Shown here: positions 7,571 to 16,054 of the stretch, one piece after another
Layout: each line of letters opens with the position of its first letter
Numbering within the stretch: position 1 is the stretch's first letter
Source: CAZDCZ01 sp964504155
GTDB taxonomy: Bacteria; Bacteroidota; Bacteroidia; Bacteroidales; UBA12077
DNA length: 25,910 bases
NCBI GenBank assembly: GCA_964504155.1
Contig: CAZDCZ010000045.1
Location: forward strand, 1 to 25,910
Direction of reading: 5' to 3'
The notes under the pieces: generated by a model
The model's database searches: none
What the model was told of the DNA's origin: nothing
What the model saw: the letters and a program-made list of their open reading frames with translations, nothing else
Made by a program: the position numbers and the translations under genes

Positions 7571-7601
7571 TTTGCAGACAAATGTCTATTTGTTATTTTT
7601 G
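7571..7601 (+). promoter_or_regulatory. Promoter of the FNR-like gene and perhaps the nqr operon, with a dyad in the spacer
   Basis: TTTG (7571-7574), a 19-base spacer and TATTTTTG (7594-7601) give a textbook Bacteroidetes -33/-7 promoter. The start of transcription should be near 7608, 36 bases before the ATG. The spacer carries the inverted repeat ACAAAT-GTCT-ATTTGT (7578-7593). This 6-4-6 arrangement has the geometry of Crp/FNR-family sites and a position that would block RNA polymerase, suggesting negative autoregulation. The promoter elements are seen directly; the regulation is inferred. Confidence 0.6.
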
Positions 7602-7643
7602 TTTGATAAAGTTACTATTTAATATTTTAATTTTCAACAGCAA

Positions 7644-8339
7644 ATGAATAATATCAAATCAAAAATAAACTGCTTCGAATGTCCTAAGAAAAATACTTGT
7701 CTCAAATACTTAACAGATACCGAGATAGAAGATATACAAAAAAACTTAGTTCAAATAAAATTCAAAAAAGGAGAGATTATATCTAAGCAATCTTCATTTA
7801 TTACACATATTATGTATATCAGAGAAGGTATTGCCAAAGTATATAAAGAAACAAATTCTCAAAACAATTTAATACTAGACATTACTCCTCACGACAATTT
7901 AATAGGTTTAACATCTTTGTTTAACGACAATATTGCTCAATTTACCGTTACAGCTCTCCAAGACACTTTTATCTGTGCATTTGATAAAAAATTAATTGAA
8001 AATATAGTTTTGGAGAATAAGCTTTTTTCAAAAAAAATCATTAATCTATTAAATTCTGAGTCGCGTTTATTTTTTGATAAGGTGGTAAGCCTTACTCAGA
8101 AACAGATGAATGGAAGAGTAGCTGACGCATTAATTTGTCTTTCCGAAAGAATTTTTAATAGTTTATGTTTTGACATGATTCTTTCTCGCAAAGATCTTGC
8201 TGAATACACAGGAATGTCGACAATGAGCATTGTACGAACCATACAAAAGCTAAAAAAAGAAGGAATAATAAACGATGAAAAAGGGAAAACAGAAATATTA
8301 AAAATGGATGTGTTAAAGCAGATAAGTAAAAATGGTTAA
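7644..8339 (+). CDS. Crp/FNR-family transcription regulator with FNR-type Fe-S cysteines
   Basis: This 231-residue regulator has an N-terminal Cys patch, a cyclic-nucleotide-binding-like beta-roll (about 25-120), a dimer helix (about 125-160) and a winged helix-turn-helix (about 180-225, LSRKDLAEYTGMSTMSIVRT). Cysteines C10, C13 and C19 (Cx2Cx5C) plus C111 (TFICAFD) match in spacing C20, C23, C29 and C122 of E. coli FNR, which bind an oxygen-labile [4Fe-4S] cluster. This predicts an oxygen or redox sensor. In the recognition helix the FNR E-x-x-S-R residues read M-x-x-V-R, so DNA specificity should differ from TTGAT-N4-ATCAA. It is divergent from the MBS-like operon and 33 bases upstream of nqrA, so it probably controls one or both. 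Confidence 0.88.
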   Translation: MNNIKSKINCFECPKKNTCLKYLTDTEIEDIQKNLVQIKFKKGEIISKQSSFITHIMYIREGIAKVYKETNSQNNLILDITPHDNLIGLTSLFNDNIAQFTVTALQDTFICAFDKKLIENIVLENKLFSKKIINLLNSESRLFFDKVVSLTQKQMNGRVADALICLSERIFNSLCFDMILSRKDLAEYTGMSTMSIVRTIQKLKKEGIINDEKGKTEILKMDVLKQISKNG

Positions 8340-8372
8340 GAAATACTAAATATCTAAAAAAACATTAATTAT

Positions 8373-9725
8373 ATGTCAAAAGTAATAAAGATTCGCAGAG
8401 GAAAAAATATAAATCTTCAGGGGAAAGCTGAAAAAATTATGATAAAGGCTAAGGTTTCTGAGACATATGCTGTTAAACCTATCGATTTTGTTGGAATAAT
8501 GCCAAAGCTAGTTATTGAAAAAGGAGATATTATAAAAGCCGGCTCTCCACTATTTTTCGACAAATACCAGCCCGAAGTTAAATTTACCTCACCGGTAAGT
8601 GGTGTAATTACTTCAATTAATAGAGGGGAACGTCGTAGGATTTTAGAAATAATTATTAAAGCAGATAAAAATCAGGAATTTATAGAATTCGAAAAAGCAA
8701 ATCCTAAAACACTTGACAAAGAACAAATAATTAAGAATATTCAAGAAAGTGGATTATGGCCGGCAATAAAACAACGACCATATTCAGTTATCGCCAATGC
8801 TAAAGACACACCCAAGGCTATTTTTATCTCGGCTTTCGATTCTGCTCCGCTTGCACCGGATATAGATTTTATTGTTAAAGGTGAAAAGAAAAATTTCCAA
8901 ACAGGAATTGATGCATTAGCAAAACTTACAAACGGAAAGATTCACCTAAACATCAATGCAGATTATCCGGCAGCCGACACACTTACAAAAGTAAAAGATG
9001 TACAAATAAACAAATTTACAGGACCTCATCCATCAGGAAATGTAGGAATACAAATAAATAAAATTTGCCCCATTAATAAAGGAGAAATAATATGGGTAAT
9101 AAATCCACAAGATGTTATTTCTATCGGAAGACTTTTTATAGAAGGCAAATATAATGCTTCGAAAATTATAGCATTAGCAGGATCGGAAGTTAAATATCCT
9201 AAATATTACAAAATAATTAATGGAGCATGCATATCGAACTTGCTAGTAGACAATCTCTTATCTAACAATAACAGGTATATAAGCGGTAATGTTCTAACAG
9301 GTACGAAGATTAACAAAAATGGATATCTTGGATATTACGATTCCTTAATCACAGTAATTCCTGAAGGTAATCATTTCGATTTTTTAGGTTGGGCATTACT
9401 GGGTTTTAAGAAATATAGTTTTTCGAGAATGTTTTTTTCGTGGCTTATGCCTGACAAAAAATTTAAACTCGACACAAACATAAAAGGAGGGAAAAGAGCT
9501 TTTGTAATGTCGGGAGAATACGAAAAATTATTTCCTATGGATATTTACCCTGTTCAATTAATAAAAGCCATTCTTATTAAAGATATCGAACTAATGGAAA
9601 AACTCGGAATTTATGAGGTGGCAGAAGAAGATTTCGCACTTTGCGAATTTGCTTGTACATCAAAAACAGATCTACAATCAATTATTCGAAATGGATTAGA
9701 TTTAATGAGAAAAGAAATGACTTAA
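8373..9725 (+). CDS. nqrA: Na+-translocating NADH:quinone reductase subunit A
   Basis: This 450-residue cytoplasmic subunit has the NqrA hallmarks: an N-terminal biotinyl-like region (KPIDFVGIMPKLVIEKGDII, then SPVSGVITSINRGERR), FTGPHPSGNVGIQI near residue 215-228 and a C-terminal EDFALCEFACTSKTDLQ segment. No membrane helices are apparent, as usual for this peripheral subunit near the quinone site. It opens the six-gene nqr cluster in the standard order and is close enough to the upstream regulator gene to share its transcript. Confidence 0.95.
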   Translation: MSKVIKIRRGKNINLQGKAEKIMIKAKVSETYAVKPIDFVGIMPKLVIEKGDIIKAGSPLFFDKYQPEVKFTSPVSGVITSINRGERRRILEIIIKADKNQEFIEFEKANPKTLDKEQIIKNIQESGLWPAIKQRPYSVIANAKDTPKAIFISAFDSAPLAPDIDFIVKGEKKNFQTGIDALAKLTNGKIHLNINADYPAADTLTKVKDVQINKFTGPHPSGNVGIQINKICPINKGEIIWVINPQDVISIGRLFIEGKYNASKIIALAGSEVKYPKYYKIINGACISNLLVDNLLSNNNRYISGNVLTGTKINKNGYLGYYDSLITVIPEGNHFDFLGWALLGFKKYSFSRMFFSWLMPDKKFKLDTNIKGGKRAFVMSGEYEKLFPMDIYPVQLIKAILIKDIELMEKLGIYEVAEEDFALCEFACTSKTDLQSIIRNGLDLMRKEMT

Positions 9726-9820
9726 ATTGCTTGTTAACTTTTATCTATTAGATATTAATTAATAAAATTTCTTTTTCAAAAACAAAAGTCAATAAATAAT
9801 AACAAAATATACATTTATTA

Positions 9821-10978
9821 ATGAAATCATTAAGAAAATATATTACTAAGATAAAACCCAATTTTGAGAAGGGTGGAAAATTAGAAAAACTTCATTCAAG
9901 TTTTGACGCTTTCGAGTCGTTTTTATTTGTTCCTGATACTGTAACATCTAAAGGCTCGCATATTCGCGATGCCAACGATATGAAACGAACAATGAGTGCT
10001 GTTATCTTAGCTTTATTACCGGCATTGCTTTTTGGAATATGGAATATTGGATATCAACATGCCCTTTCTATTGGAGAATCGGGTACAATATTAGAACTTT
10101 TCTGGTTTGGATTCTTAAAAGTACTTCCTATAATAATTGTTTCATATGTTGTTGGTTTAGGTATCGAATTTACATTTGCACAAGTACGAGGACACGAAGT
10201 AAATGAAGGATATTTAGTTTCCGGTATATTAATTCCACTTATTATTCCTGTTGACACTCCTCTTTGGATGGTAGCATTAGCTACAGCATTTGCAGTTATT
10301 ATTGGCAAAGAAGCATTTGGAGGTACAGGTATGAATATCTTAAATCCGGCACTTACAGCTAGAGCATTTTTATTTTTTGCTTATCCTTCGTATATGTCGG
10401 GAAATATGGTTTGGGTTAATGGTTTATTACAAAACAAAAATATTGTGGATGGCTTTTCCGGAGCAACACCATTAGCAGAAATAGCATCAGGAAATATCGA
10501 TAATATTGCATCTGTAAAAGATATGTTTTTGGGTTTTATTCCGGGCTCAATTGGAGAAACATCAACTTTAGCAATTATCATAGGTGCAATAATATTACTA
10601 TATACAGGAGTAGCAAGTTGGAGAATTATGTTCTCTGTTATTCTCGGAGGATTAGCAATGGGATATATTTTTAATCTTTTAGCAATAAACCCATACATGG
10701 AAATTCCTCCTTATGAACATTTAATAATGGGAGGATTTGCTTTTGGTGCAGTTTTTATGGCTACTGACCCGGTTACATCTGCACAAACCAATACAGGAAA
10801 ATATATTTACGGTTTTCTTATAGGGATATTAGCAATAATTATCAGGGTATTAAATCCGGCGTATCCTGAAGGTATGATGTTAGCCATTTTATTAATGAAT
10901 ATTTTTGCTCCATTAATAGATCATTACGTTATTGATGCGAATATTAGAAAGAGATTAAGAAGAGCTAAAGCAAATTAA
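9821..10978 (+). CDS. nqrB: Na+-translocating NADH:quinone reductase subunit B
   Basis: This 385-residue integral membrane subunit is related to RnfD. It carries the flavinylation motif DGFSGATPLAE with T216 as the expected covalent FMN site (S/T-G-A-T consensus), plus GKEAFGGTGMNILNPALTARAF (about 162-183) and FGAVFMATDPVTSA near the C-terminus. It binds covalent FMN and riboflavin and forms much of the Na+ channel. It follows nqrA by 95 bases. ApbE, encoded downstream, is the enzyme that attaches the FMN. Confidence 0.95.
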   Translation: MKSLRKYITKIKPNFEKGGKLEKLHSSFDAFESFLFVPDTVTSKGSHIRDANDMKRTMSAVILALLPALLFGIWNIGYQHALSIGESGTILELFWFGFLKVLPIIIVSYVVGLGIEFTFAQVRGHEVNEGYLVSGILIPLIIPVDTPLWMVALATAFAVIIGKEAFGGTGMNILNPALTARAFLFFAYPSYMSGNMVWVNGLLQNKNIVDGFSGATPLAEIASGNIDNIASVKDMFLGFIPGSIGETSTLAIIIGAIILLYTGVASWRIMFSVILGGLAMGYIFNLLAINPYMEIPPYEHLIMGGFAFGAVFMATDPVTSAQTNTGKYIYGFLIGILAIIIRVLNPAYPEGMMLAILLMNIFAPLIDHYVIDANIRKRLRRAKAN

Positions 10979-11113
10979 ATACTGATTAATTTAATAATTG
11001 TTTACAACAAACATTTACTATTCGCTTCATTCTAAAATTATTATTAATATATAAGAAAATTTGAACAAAGAAATGTTAGAATACAAATCATCAAAATATA
11101 AAATTATAAACAG

Positions 11114-11851
11114 ATGAAATCATTTAGCAATACCTATATATTTATTTTTTCGACAATAATGGTTATTATAGTAGCTGCATTATTATCAACTGCAGCAATA
11201 TTTTTACAACCTCTACAAAAGAAAAATATTGAAATAAATAAAAAACAAAATATTCTTTCGTCGATAAATATTGAAAGCACACCCAAAACAGCGAATGAAA
11301 AATATTCTAAACATATAATAAATAGCTATGTTATCGATTATAAAGGAAATACAAAAAAAGGAACAGATGCCTTTAAAATAAATTTAAAAAAAGAAATAAC
11401 AAAAAATATAGAAGACATAAACCTTCCTATTTATGTTGGTTCTGTTGAGAAAAACGAAAAAGTTTATATTATTCCAATTAGAGGAAAGGGTTTGTGGGGT
11501 CCAATTTGGGGATACATCTCTTTTAAGAATGATTTTAACACAATATACGGAGCGAATTTCAGTCATAAAAGCGAAACACCCGGACTTGGGGCAGAAATTG
11601 CAACGACTAGTTTTCAAGAACAATTTATCGGCAAAAAAATATTCGACAAATCAAACAAATTTATTTCTGTTAGTGTAATGAAAAATGGGACAGCAGACCA
11701 AACATCAGAATACGAGGTTGACGGAATATCCGGAGGAACAATAACAAGTAAAGCTGTGCAAAAAATGATTTTTAATATTATTGAAAATTATAAAGCATAT
11801 TTTAAAGATCAAATTAAACAACAAAAATTATTATCAGAAACTAAAAAATAG
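11114..11851 (+). CDS. nqrC: Na+-translocating NADH:quinone reductase subunit C
   Basis: This 245-residue protein has one N-terminal membrane helix (about 8-32) and a periplasmic FMN-binding domain. It shows GLWGPIWGYI (126-135), HKSETPGLGAEI (151-162) and the flavinylation motif SGGTITSKAV with T209 as the expected FMN-threonine. Most NqrC proteins have SGAT at this place, so the Ala-to-Gly change is a small deviation. It relays electrons towards NqrB. A 135-base gap separates it from nqrB. Confidence 0.94.
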   Translation: MKSFSNTYIFIFSTIMVIIVAALLSTAAIFLQPLQKKNIEINKKQNILSSINIESTPKTANEKYSKHIINSYVIDYKGNTKKGTDAFKINLKKEITKNIEDINLPIYVGSVEKNEKVYIIPIRGKGLWGPIWGYISFKNDFNTIYGANFSHKSETPGLGAEIATTSFQEQFIGKKIFDKSNKFISVSVMKNGTADQTSEYEVDGISGGTITSKAVQKMIFNIIENYKAYFKDQIKQQKLLSETKK

Positions 11852-11900
11852 AATTATTATATACTTTAAAAATTCATAACTTTTTGAAATATAACTAATC

Positions 11901-12548
11901 ATGAATAAAAAAAAAGAACCACTTTTTTCGAGCAAAAATATTAAATTGCTTACAGAACCCCTAAACAACAGTAATCCTATTACTGTTCAGGTATTAGGAA
12001 TTTGTTCTGCTTTGGCAGTTACAGTAAAACTAAAACCGGCATTTGTTATGGCCTTATCGGTAATGTTTGTTCTTGCTATTTCTAATGTAATTATCTCGTT
12101 ACTTAGAAAAACAATACCTCCCCGAATAAGAATTATTGTACAACTTATAGTTATTGCAACTATGGTAATTTTAGTAGATCAATTACTAAAAGCATTTTTA
12201 TTCGATATTAGTAAACAATTATCGGTATTTGTTGGTCTGATAATTACAAATTGTATAATAATGGGACGATTAGAAGCATTTGCATTATCGAATAAACCAT
12301 GGACATCTTTTCTCGATGGCATTGGGAACGCTGCCGGATATGGAATAATTTTACTTATTGTTGCATTCTTTAGAGAATTATTAGGTTCAGGAACAATTTG
12401 GGGATACAAAGTAATACCGGAAAGTTTTTACAATTTCGGATATCATAACAATGGATTAATGATATTACCTCCAATGGCATTAATTGTATTAGGAATAATA
12501 ATCTGGGTACAACGCTCGAGAAATAAAAAACTTATTGAAACAAAATAA
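11901..12548 (+). CDS. nqrD: Na+-translocating NADH:quinone reductase subunit D
   Basis: This 215-residue membrane protein of the NqrD/RnfE family contains NPITVQVLGICSALAVT with C35 and ITNCIIMGRLEAFA with C118. The equivalent cysteine pair, together with that of NqrE, binds an iron centre inside the membrane. Six hydrophobic helices are expected. It is 49 bases after nqrC. Confidence 0.95.
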   Translation: MNKKKEPLFSSKNIKLLTEPLNNSNPITVQVLGICSALAVTVKLKPAFVMALSVMFVLAISNVIISLLRKTIPPRIRIIVQLIVIATMVILVDQLLKAFLFDISKQLSVFVGLIITNCIIMGRLEAFALSNKPWTSFLDGIGNAAGYGIILLIVAFFRELLGSGTIWGYKVIPESFYNFGYHNNGLMILPPMALIVLGIIIWVQRSRNKKLIETK

Positions 12549-12587
12549 TTACAATTTACTAATTAATAGATAATTATAAATAAATAT

Positions 12588-13205
12588 ATGGAAAACCTAA
12601 TTAACATATTCGTAAAATCGATTTTTATCGATAACATGATATTTGCTTATTTCTTAGGTATGTGTTCATATCTTGCTGTATCGAAAACAGTAAAAACATC
12701 AACAGGATTAGGAATTGCGGTTATCTTTGTTTTAGGCTTTACTGTACCGCTAAACTATTTAATCGAGAATTATATATTAAAAGAAGGAGCTTTAGAATGG
12801 TTAAATCCAAGATTCGCAGATGTTGATCTTAGCTTTTTAAGCTTTATACTTTTTATTGCAGTAATTGCATCTATGGTTCAATTAGTTGAAATGATAATAG
12901 AGAAATTTTCTCCTGCGTTATATTCTTCATTAGGTATATTTTTACCACTAATAGCAGTTAATTGCGCTATTTTAGGAGGTTCGTTATTTATGCAAGAAAG
13001 AGCATATAATACTTTAGCCGAAGCAACGGTATTCGGACTTGGTTCCGGTGTAGGATGGTTTCTTGCAATTGTTGGAATTGCTGCTATTCGCGAAAAAATT
13101 AAATACTCAAATGTTCCTGACCCGTTAAAAGGACTTGGAATAACATTTATAATCACAGGATTAATGGGTATAGCTTTTATGGGATTTATGGGAATACAGT
13201 TTTAA
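12588..13205 (+). CDS. nqrE: Na+-translocating NADH:quinone reductase subunit E
   Basis: This 205-residue membrane protein of the NqrE/RnfA family shows NMIFAYFLGMCSYLAVSKTV with C26 and PLIAVNCAILGG with C126, the partners of the NqrD cysteines at the intramembrane iron site. It ends with the conserved DPLKGLGITFIITGLM region. It follows nqrD by 39 bases. Confidence 0.95.
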   Translation: MENLINIFVKSIFIDNMIFAYFLGMCSYLAVSKTVKTSTGLGIAVIFVLGFTVPLNYLIENYILKEGALEWLNPRFADVDLSFLSFILFIAVIASMVQLVEMIIEKFSPALYSSLGIFLPLIAVNCAILGGSLFMQERAYNTLAEATVFGLGSGVGWFLAIVGIAAIREKIKYSNVPDPLKGLGITFIITGLMGIAFMGFMGIQF

Positions 13206-13278
13206 TTGTTAACTATTAAAAATTTGTTACATACAACAAAATCATTATTATAATTAAATTACTTAATAATAAAAAATA

Positions 13279-13315
13279 GCTTGATTAATAAACTAAAGGC
13301 TACGAATTAACAAGC
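13279..13315 (+). promoter_or_regulatory. Stem-loop in the nqrE-nqrF gap
   Basis: In the 186-base gap, GCTTG-A-TTAAT (13279-13289) can pair with ATTAA-CAAGC (13306-13315) with one bulged A, and a CTTTTTG stretch follows shortly after. It could be an internal attenuator or processing site adjusting nqrF level. The stem is AT-rich and modest, so this is only a candidate. Confidence 0.3.
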
Positions 13316-13391
13316 AATAGCTTTTTGTAATTGGGAATTAAATTTCAGAAATGACTAACAGCCAAAAGTTAAATTAAAAAACATAAAAGAA

Positions 13392-14645
13392 ATGACCTTA
13401 TTAACATCACAATTCACTATAATTCTGCTAAGCATTGCTGTGTTTCTAATAATAATATTATCGTTAGTACTAATGTTATTATTTGCTAAAAAGAAACTTA
13501 CTCCTCAAGGCGAAGTTCAACTTACAATAAACGACGAAACAATAACAGTAAATTCAGGCGAAACAATTTTAAACACATTATCGAATAGAGAAATCTTCTT
13601 ACCTTCGGCATGTGGTGGCAGTGGAACATGCGGTATGTGTAAATGTCAAGTAATAGAAGGTGGAGGAAGTATACTGCCAACAGAAACAGGTTTCTTTACC
13701 CGTAAAGAACAAATGAATTATTGGAGACTTGCTTGTCAAGTGAAAATTCGTGATAATATGACATTAAAAATCCCTAAAGAAATTATGGGAATTAAAAAAT
13801 GGGAATGCGAAGTTATCTCAAATAATAATGTTGCTACATTTATTAAAGAATTTGTTGTAAAATTACCCGAAGGAGAAACATTAGATTTTAATTCAGGAGG
13901 ATATGTTCAAATTGATGTTCCGAAAATTAATATTGATTATAAAGATTTTATTATCGACGAAAAATTTAAAAACGAATGGGATAATTTTAATATGTGGAAA
14001 TTATCGATGAAAAATCCCGAAGAAACATTCAGGGCATACTCTATGGCAAATCATCCTGCCGAAGGAAATATTGTTAAACTAAATATTAGAATTGCCACAC
14101 CTCCTTGGGATAGAGGTAAAGGAACATTCAAAAACATAAATCCGGGTATATGTTCATCATATATTTTCTCTCGTAAACCAGGCGACAAAGTTACTTTATC
14201 GGGTCCATATGGAGAATTTTTTATTAAAGACACTGAAAATGAAATGATATATATAGGTGGTGGAGCGGGAATGGCTCCTCTCCGCTCTCATATTTTCCAC
14301 TTATTTCATACTTTAAAAACAAATAGAAAAGTTTCTTATTGGTATGGAGCACGTTCAAAACGTGAAATTTTTTATGAAGATGAATTCAGAAAAATCGAGA
14401 AAGAATTCCCTAATTTCTCTTTTAATATTTCTCTTTCTGAACCTAAAGAAGAAGATAATTGGAACGGATTAACCGGATTTATTCATCAGGTTGTTTACGA
14501 TGAATATCTTTGTAAACATAAAGAACCCGAAGAAATAGAATATTATCTTTGTGGCCCTCCAATTATGAACGATGCTGTTCAAGATATGCTCTATAATCTT
14601 GGTGTACCCGACGAAATGGTCGATTTCGATGATTTTGGAGGATAA
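13392..14645 (+). CDS. nqrF: Na+-translocating NADH:quinone reductase subunit F (NADH dehydrogenase)
   Basis: This 417-residue NADH-oxidising subunit starts with a membrane helix (about 8-31). A [2Fe-2S] ferredoxin domain follows with C74, C80, C83 and C115 (PSACGGSGTCGMCKC and RLACQV). The FAD domain has RAYSMANHP, the NAD-binding part has YIGGGAGMAPLRSH, and the C-terminus YYLCGPPIMNDAV ends in DFDDFGG. Electrons pass from NADH through FAD and the cluster to the Nqr membrane core. It is the last nqr gene and is followed at once by a strong terminator. Confidence 0.96.
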   Translation: MTLLTSQFTIILLSIAVFLIIILSLVLMLLFAKKKLTPQGEVQLTINDETITVNSGETILNTLSNREIFLPSACGGSGTCGMCKCQVIEGGGSILPTETGFFTRKEQMNYWRLACQVKIRDNMTLKIPKEIMGIKKWECEVISNNNVATFIKEFVVKLPEGETLDFNSGGYVQIDVPKINIDYKDFIIDEKFKNEWDNFNMWKLSMKNPEETFRAYSMANHPAEGNIVKLNIRIATPPWDRGKGTFKNINPGICSSYIFSRKPGDKVTLSGPYGEFFIKDTENEMIYIGGGAGMAPLRSHIFHLFHTLKTNRKVSYWYGARSKREIFYEDEFRKIEKEFPNFSFNISLSEPKEEDNWNGLTGFIHQVVYDEYLCKHKEPEEIEYYLCGPPIMNDAVQDMLYNLGVPDEMVDFDDFGG

Positions 14646-14662
14646 AATATTTTGATTCTCAT

Positions 14663-14699
14663 AAAAACGGATAATTATAATTGTTATCCGTTTTTTATT
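14663..14699 (+). terminator. Rho-independent terminator of the nqr operon
   Basis: Perfect stem AAAAACGGATAA (14663-14674) / TTATCCGTTTTT (14684-14695), a 9-base loop and a T-rich tail, starting 18 bases after the nqrF stop. It separates nqrF from apbE, which has its own promoter. Confidence 0.9.
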
Positions 14700-14715
14700 T
14701 CCCCAGATTATACAT

Positions 14716-14723
14716 TACTTTTG
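14716..14723 (+). promoter_or_regulatory. -7 promoter element of apbE
   Basis: TACTTTTG fits the Bacteroidetes TAnnTTTG element, 31 bases before the apbE ATG and just after the nqr terminator. No clear TTG lies at the -33 distance. Confidence 0.5.
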
Positions 14724-14753
14724 CGAAATATTTAATTATTTATTCTCTGTATT

Positions 14754-15752
14754 ATGAACAAAATAAAATTGTTAGTATTTATTATAGCCTTTCTAACAAG
14801 CTCATGCCAACGAAACAATATTAAAATACAAGGATTTACACAAGGTACTACGTATAGTATTACCTATATCTCGAACAAAAATATTAATTATAAAGAAAAT
14901 GTCGAAAATTTACTTGCCAAGTTCGATACTTCTCTTTCTACATATTTGCCAGTTTCCACAATTTCGAGAATTAACTCGAATAAAAGTAATTCTACAGATT
15001 TATATTTCAGAACAGTTTTTAATAAATCGCAAGAAATAGCCGAAGAAACAAACGGAGCATTTGACATAACAGTTGCTCCCATAGTTAATGCATGGGGATT
15101 TGGCTTTTCTAAGAAATCGGATATCGACAGCTTATTAATCGATAGTCTTTTACAATATGTAGGATATTCAAAAGTTCAAATAATAAACAATAAGCTTATT
15201 AAATCTAACAAAAATATTATGATAGATATGAATGCTATTGCTCAGGGATATTCGGTAGATGTGGTTACCGATTTTCTCGACAATAAGGGTATTGATAATT
15301 ATATTGTAGAAATAGGCGGAGAATTGAAAACAAAAGGGGTTAATTATAAAAAAGAAAAATGGAGAATTGGGCTTGATAAACCTATAGATAATAATAACAT
15401 TCCGGGAGAAAACCTCCAGGCTATAATTAAATTAGAAAATAAGGCTCTTGCCACTTCAGGTAATTATCGTAAGTTTTATAAGAAAAACGGAATAAAATAC
15501 TCACACACAATAAATCCGAAAACAGGATATCCGGTAAACCACTCCCTGCTGAGTGCTACGGTAATTGCTGACGATTGTATTTCTGCCGATGCCTATGCAA
15601 CTTCTTTTATGGTTATTGGCTTAGATAAAAGTCTAGATTTCTTGAAAAAACACTCCGAATTAGAAGCGTATTTTGTTTATAGCGATGCAGAAGGAAATTT
15701 AAAAGTACGATATACTAAAGGATTAAAAAACTCGATAATTGAACTAGATTAA
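14754..15752 (+). CDS. apbE: FAD:protein FMN transferase, lipoprotein
   Basis: This 332-residue ApbE/Ftp family enzyme attaches FMN by a phosphoester bond to Thr in S/TGAT motifs, here expected on NqrB T216 and NqrC T209. The N-terminus is a lipoprotein signal with lipobox LTSSC (Cys18), placing it on the outer face of the inner membrane. Family motifs include IDMNAIAQGYSVDVV, NYIVEIGGELKTKG, HTINPKTGYPV and the metal-binding region DDCISADAYATSFMVIG. Length is normal. It sits directly after the nqr operon as in many Bacteroidetes. Confidence 0.94.
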   Translation: MNKIKLLVFIIAFLTSSCQRNNIKIQGFTQGTTYSITYISNKNINYKENVENLLAKFDTSLSTYLPVSTISRINSNKSNSTDLYFRTVFNKSQEIAEETNGAFDITVAPIVNAWGFGFSKKSDIDSLLIDSLLQYVGYSKVQIINNKLIKSNKNIMIDMNAIAQGYSVDVVTDFLDNKGIDNYIVEIGGELKTKGVNYKKEKWRIGLDKPIDNNNIPGENLQAIIKLENKALATSGNYRKFYKKNGIKYSHTINPKTGYPVNHSLLSATVIADDCISADAYATSFMVIGLDKSLDFLKKHSELEAYFVYSDAEGNLKVRYTKGLKNSIIELD

Positions 15753-15774
15753 ACATCTTAGATATTATGAAAAA

Positions 15775-15996
15775 CTAACAACACCCACGAGAACAAGTAG
15801 ATTTACCATCAATCTTATCTCGCAATTTTCTCTCTTCGTAACTGGCACAAAAAACACCACGTTTAGCCATTTCTTTATTTTTACCAATAGCTGTTTGAAC
15901 AAAACGTCCGTTCTTTTTTACAATAATTCTAATTCCCATTGCTAATAAAGCAATCAATAATATAGCTACTGTAAGAATAAATATTTCTAAAAACAT
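15775..15996 (-). CDS. Small Cys-rich single-span membrane protein, possible NQR maturation factor
   Basis: This 73-residue protein has one N-terminal helix (about 3-27), then KKNGRF, a polar region with C50 (RGVFCASYEERK) and a C-terminal cluster CSRGCC. It is convergent with apbE, 22 bases apart. Small proteins of this plan are common beside nqr/apbE in Bacteroidetes and are usually annotated only as membrane or secreted protein. The architecture (one helix followed by cysteines) resembles NqrM (DUF539), which helps insert iron at the NqrD/NqrE site in gammaproteobacteria, but the NqrM GSCGGL motif is absent. The NQR link is inferred from context and architecture. Confidence 0.65.
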   Translation of the reverse strand: MFLEIFILTVAILLIALLAMGIRIIVKKNGRFVQTAIGKNKEMAKRGVFCASYEERKLRDKIDGKSTCSRGCC

Positions 15997-16013
15997 AATT
16001 TCCTAATTTTTCT

Positions 16014-16021
16014 CAAAGATA
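16014..16021 (-). promoter_or_regulatory. -7 promoter element of the small Cys-rich protein gene
   Basis: Minus-strand TATCTTTG fits TAnnTTTG, 17 bases upstream of the ATG at 15996. No well-placed -33 triplet is seen. Confidence 0.4.
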
Positions 16022-16054
16022 ATTAATCTAGTTAATAAGTTAAGTTCAATATTT

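Noticed and set aside
7518..7608. Canonical E. coli FNR box (TTGAT-N4-ATCAA) in the divergent promoter region
   Set aside because: No such sequence is present; only the differing dyads ACAAAT-N4-ATTTGT and TATAACATGTTATA are found, in keeping with the altered recognition helix.
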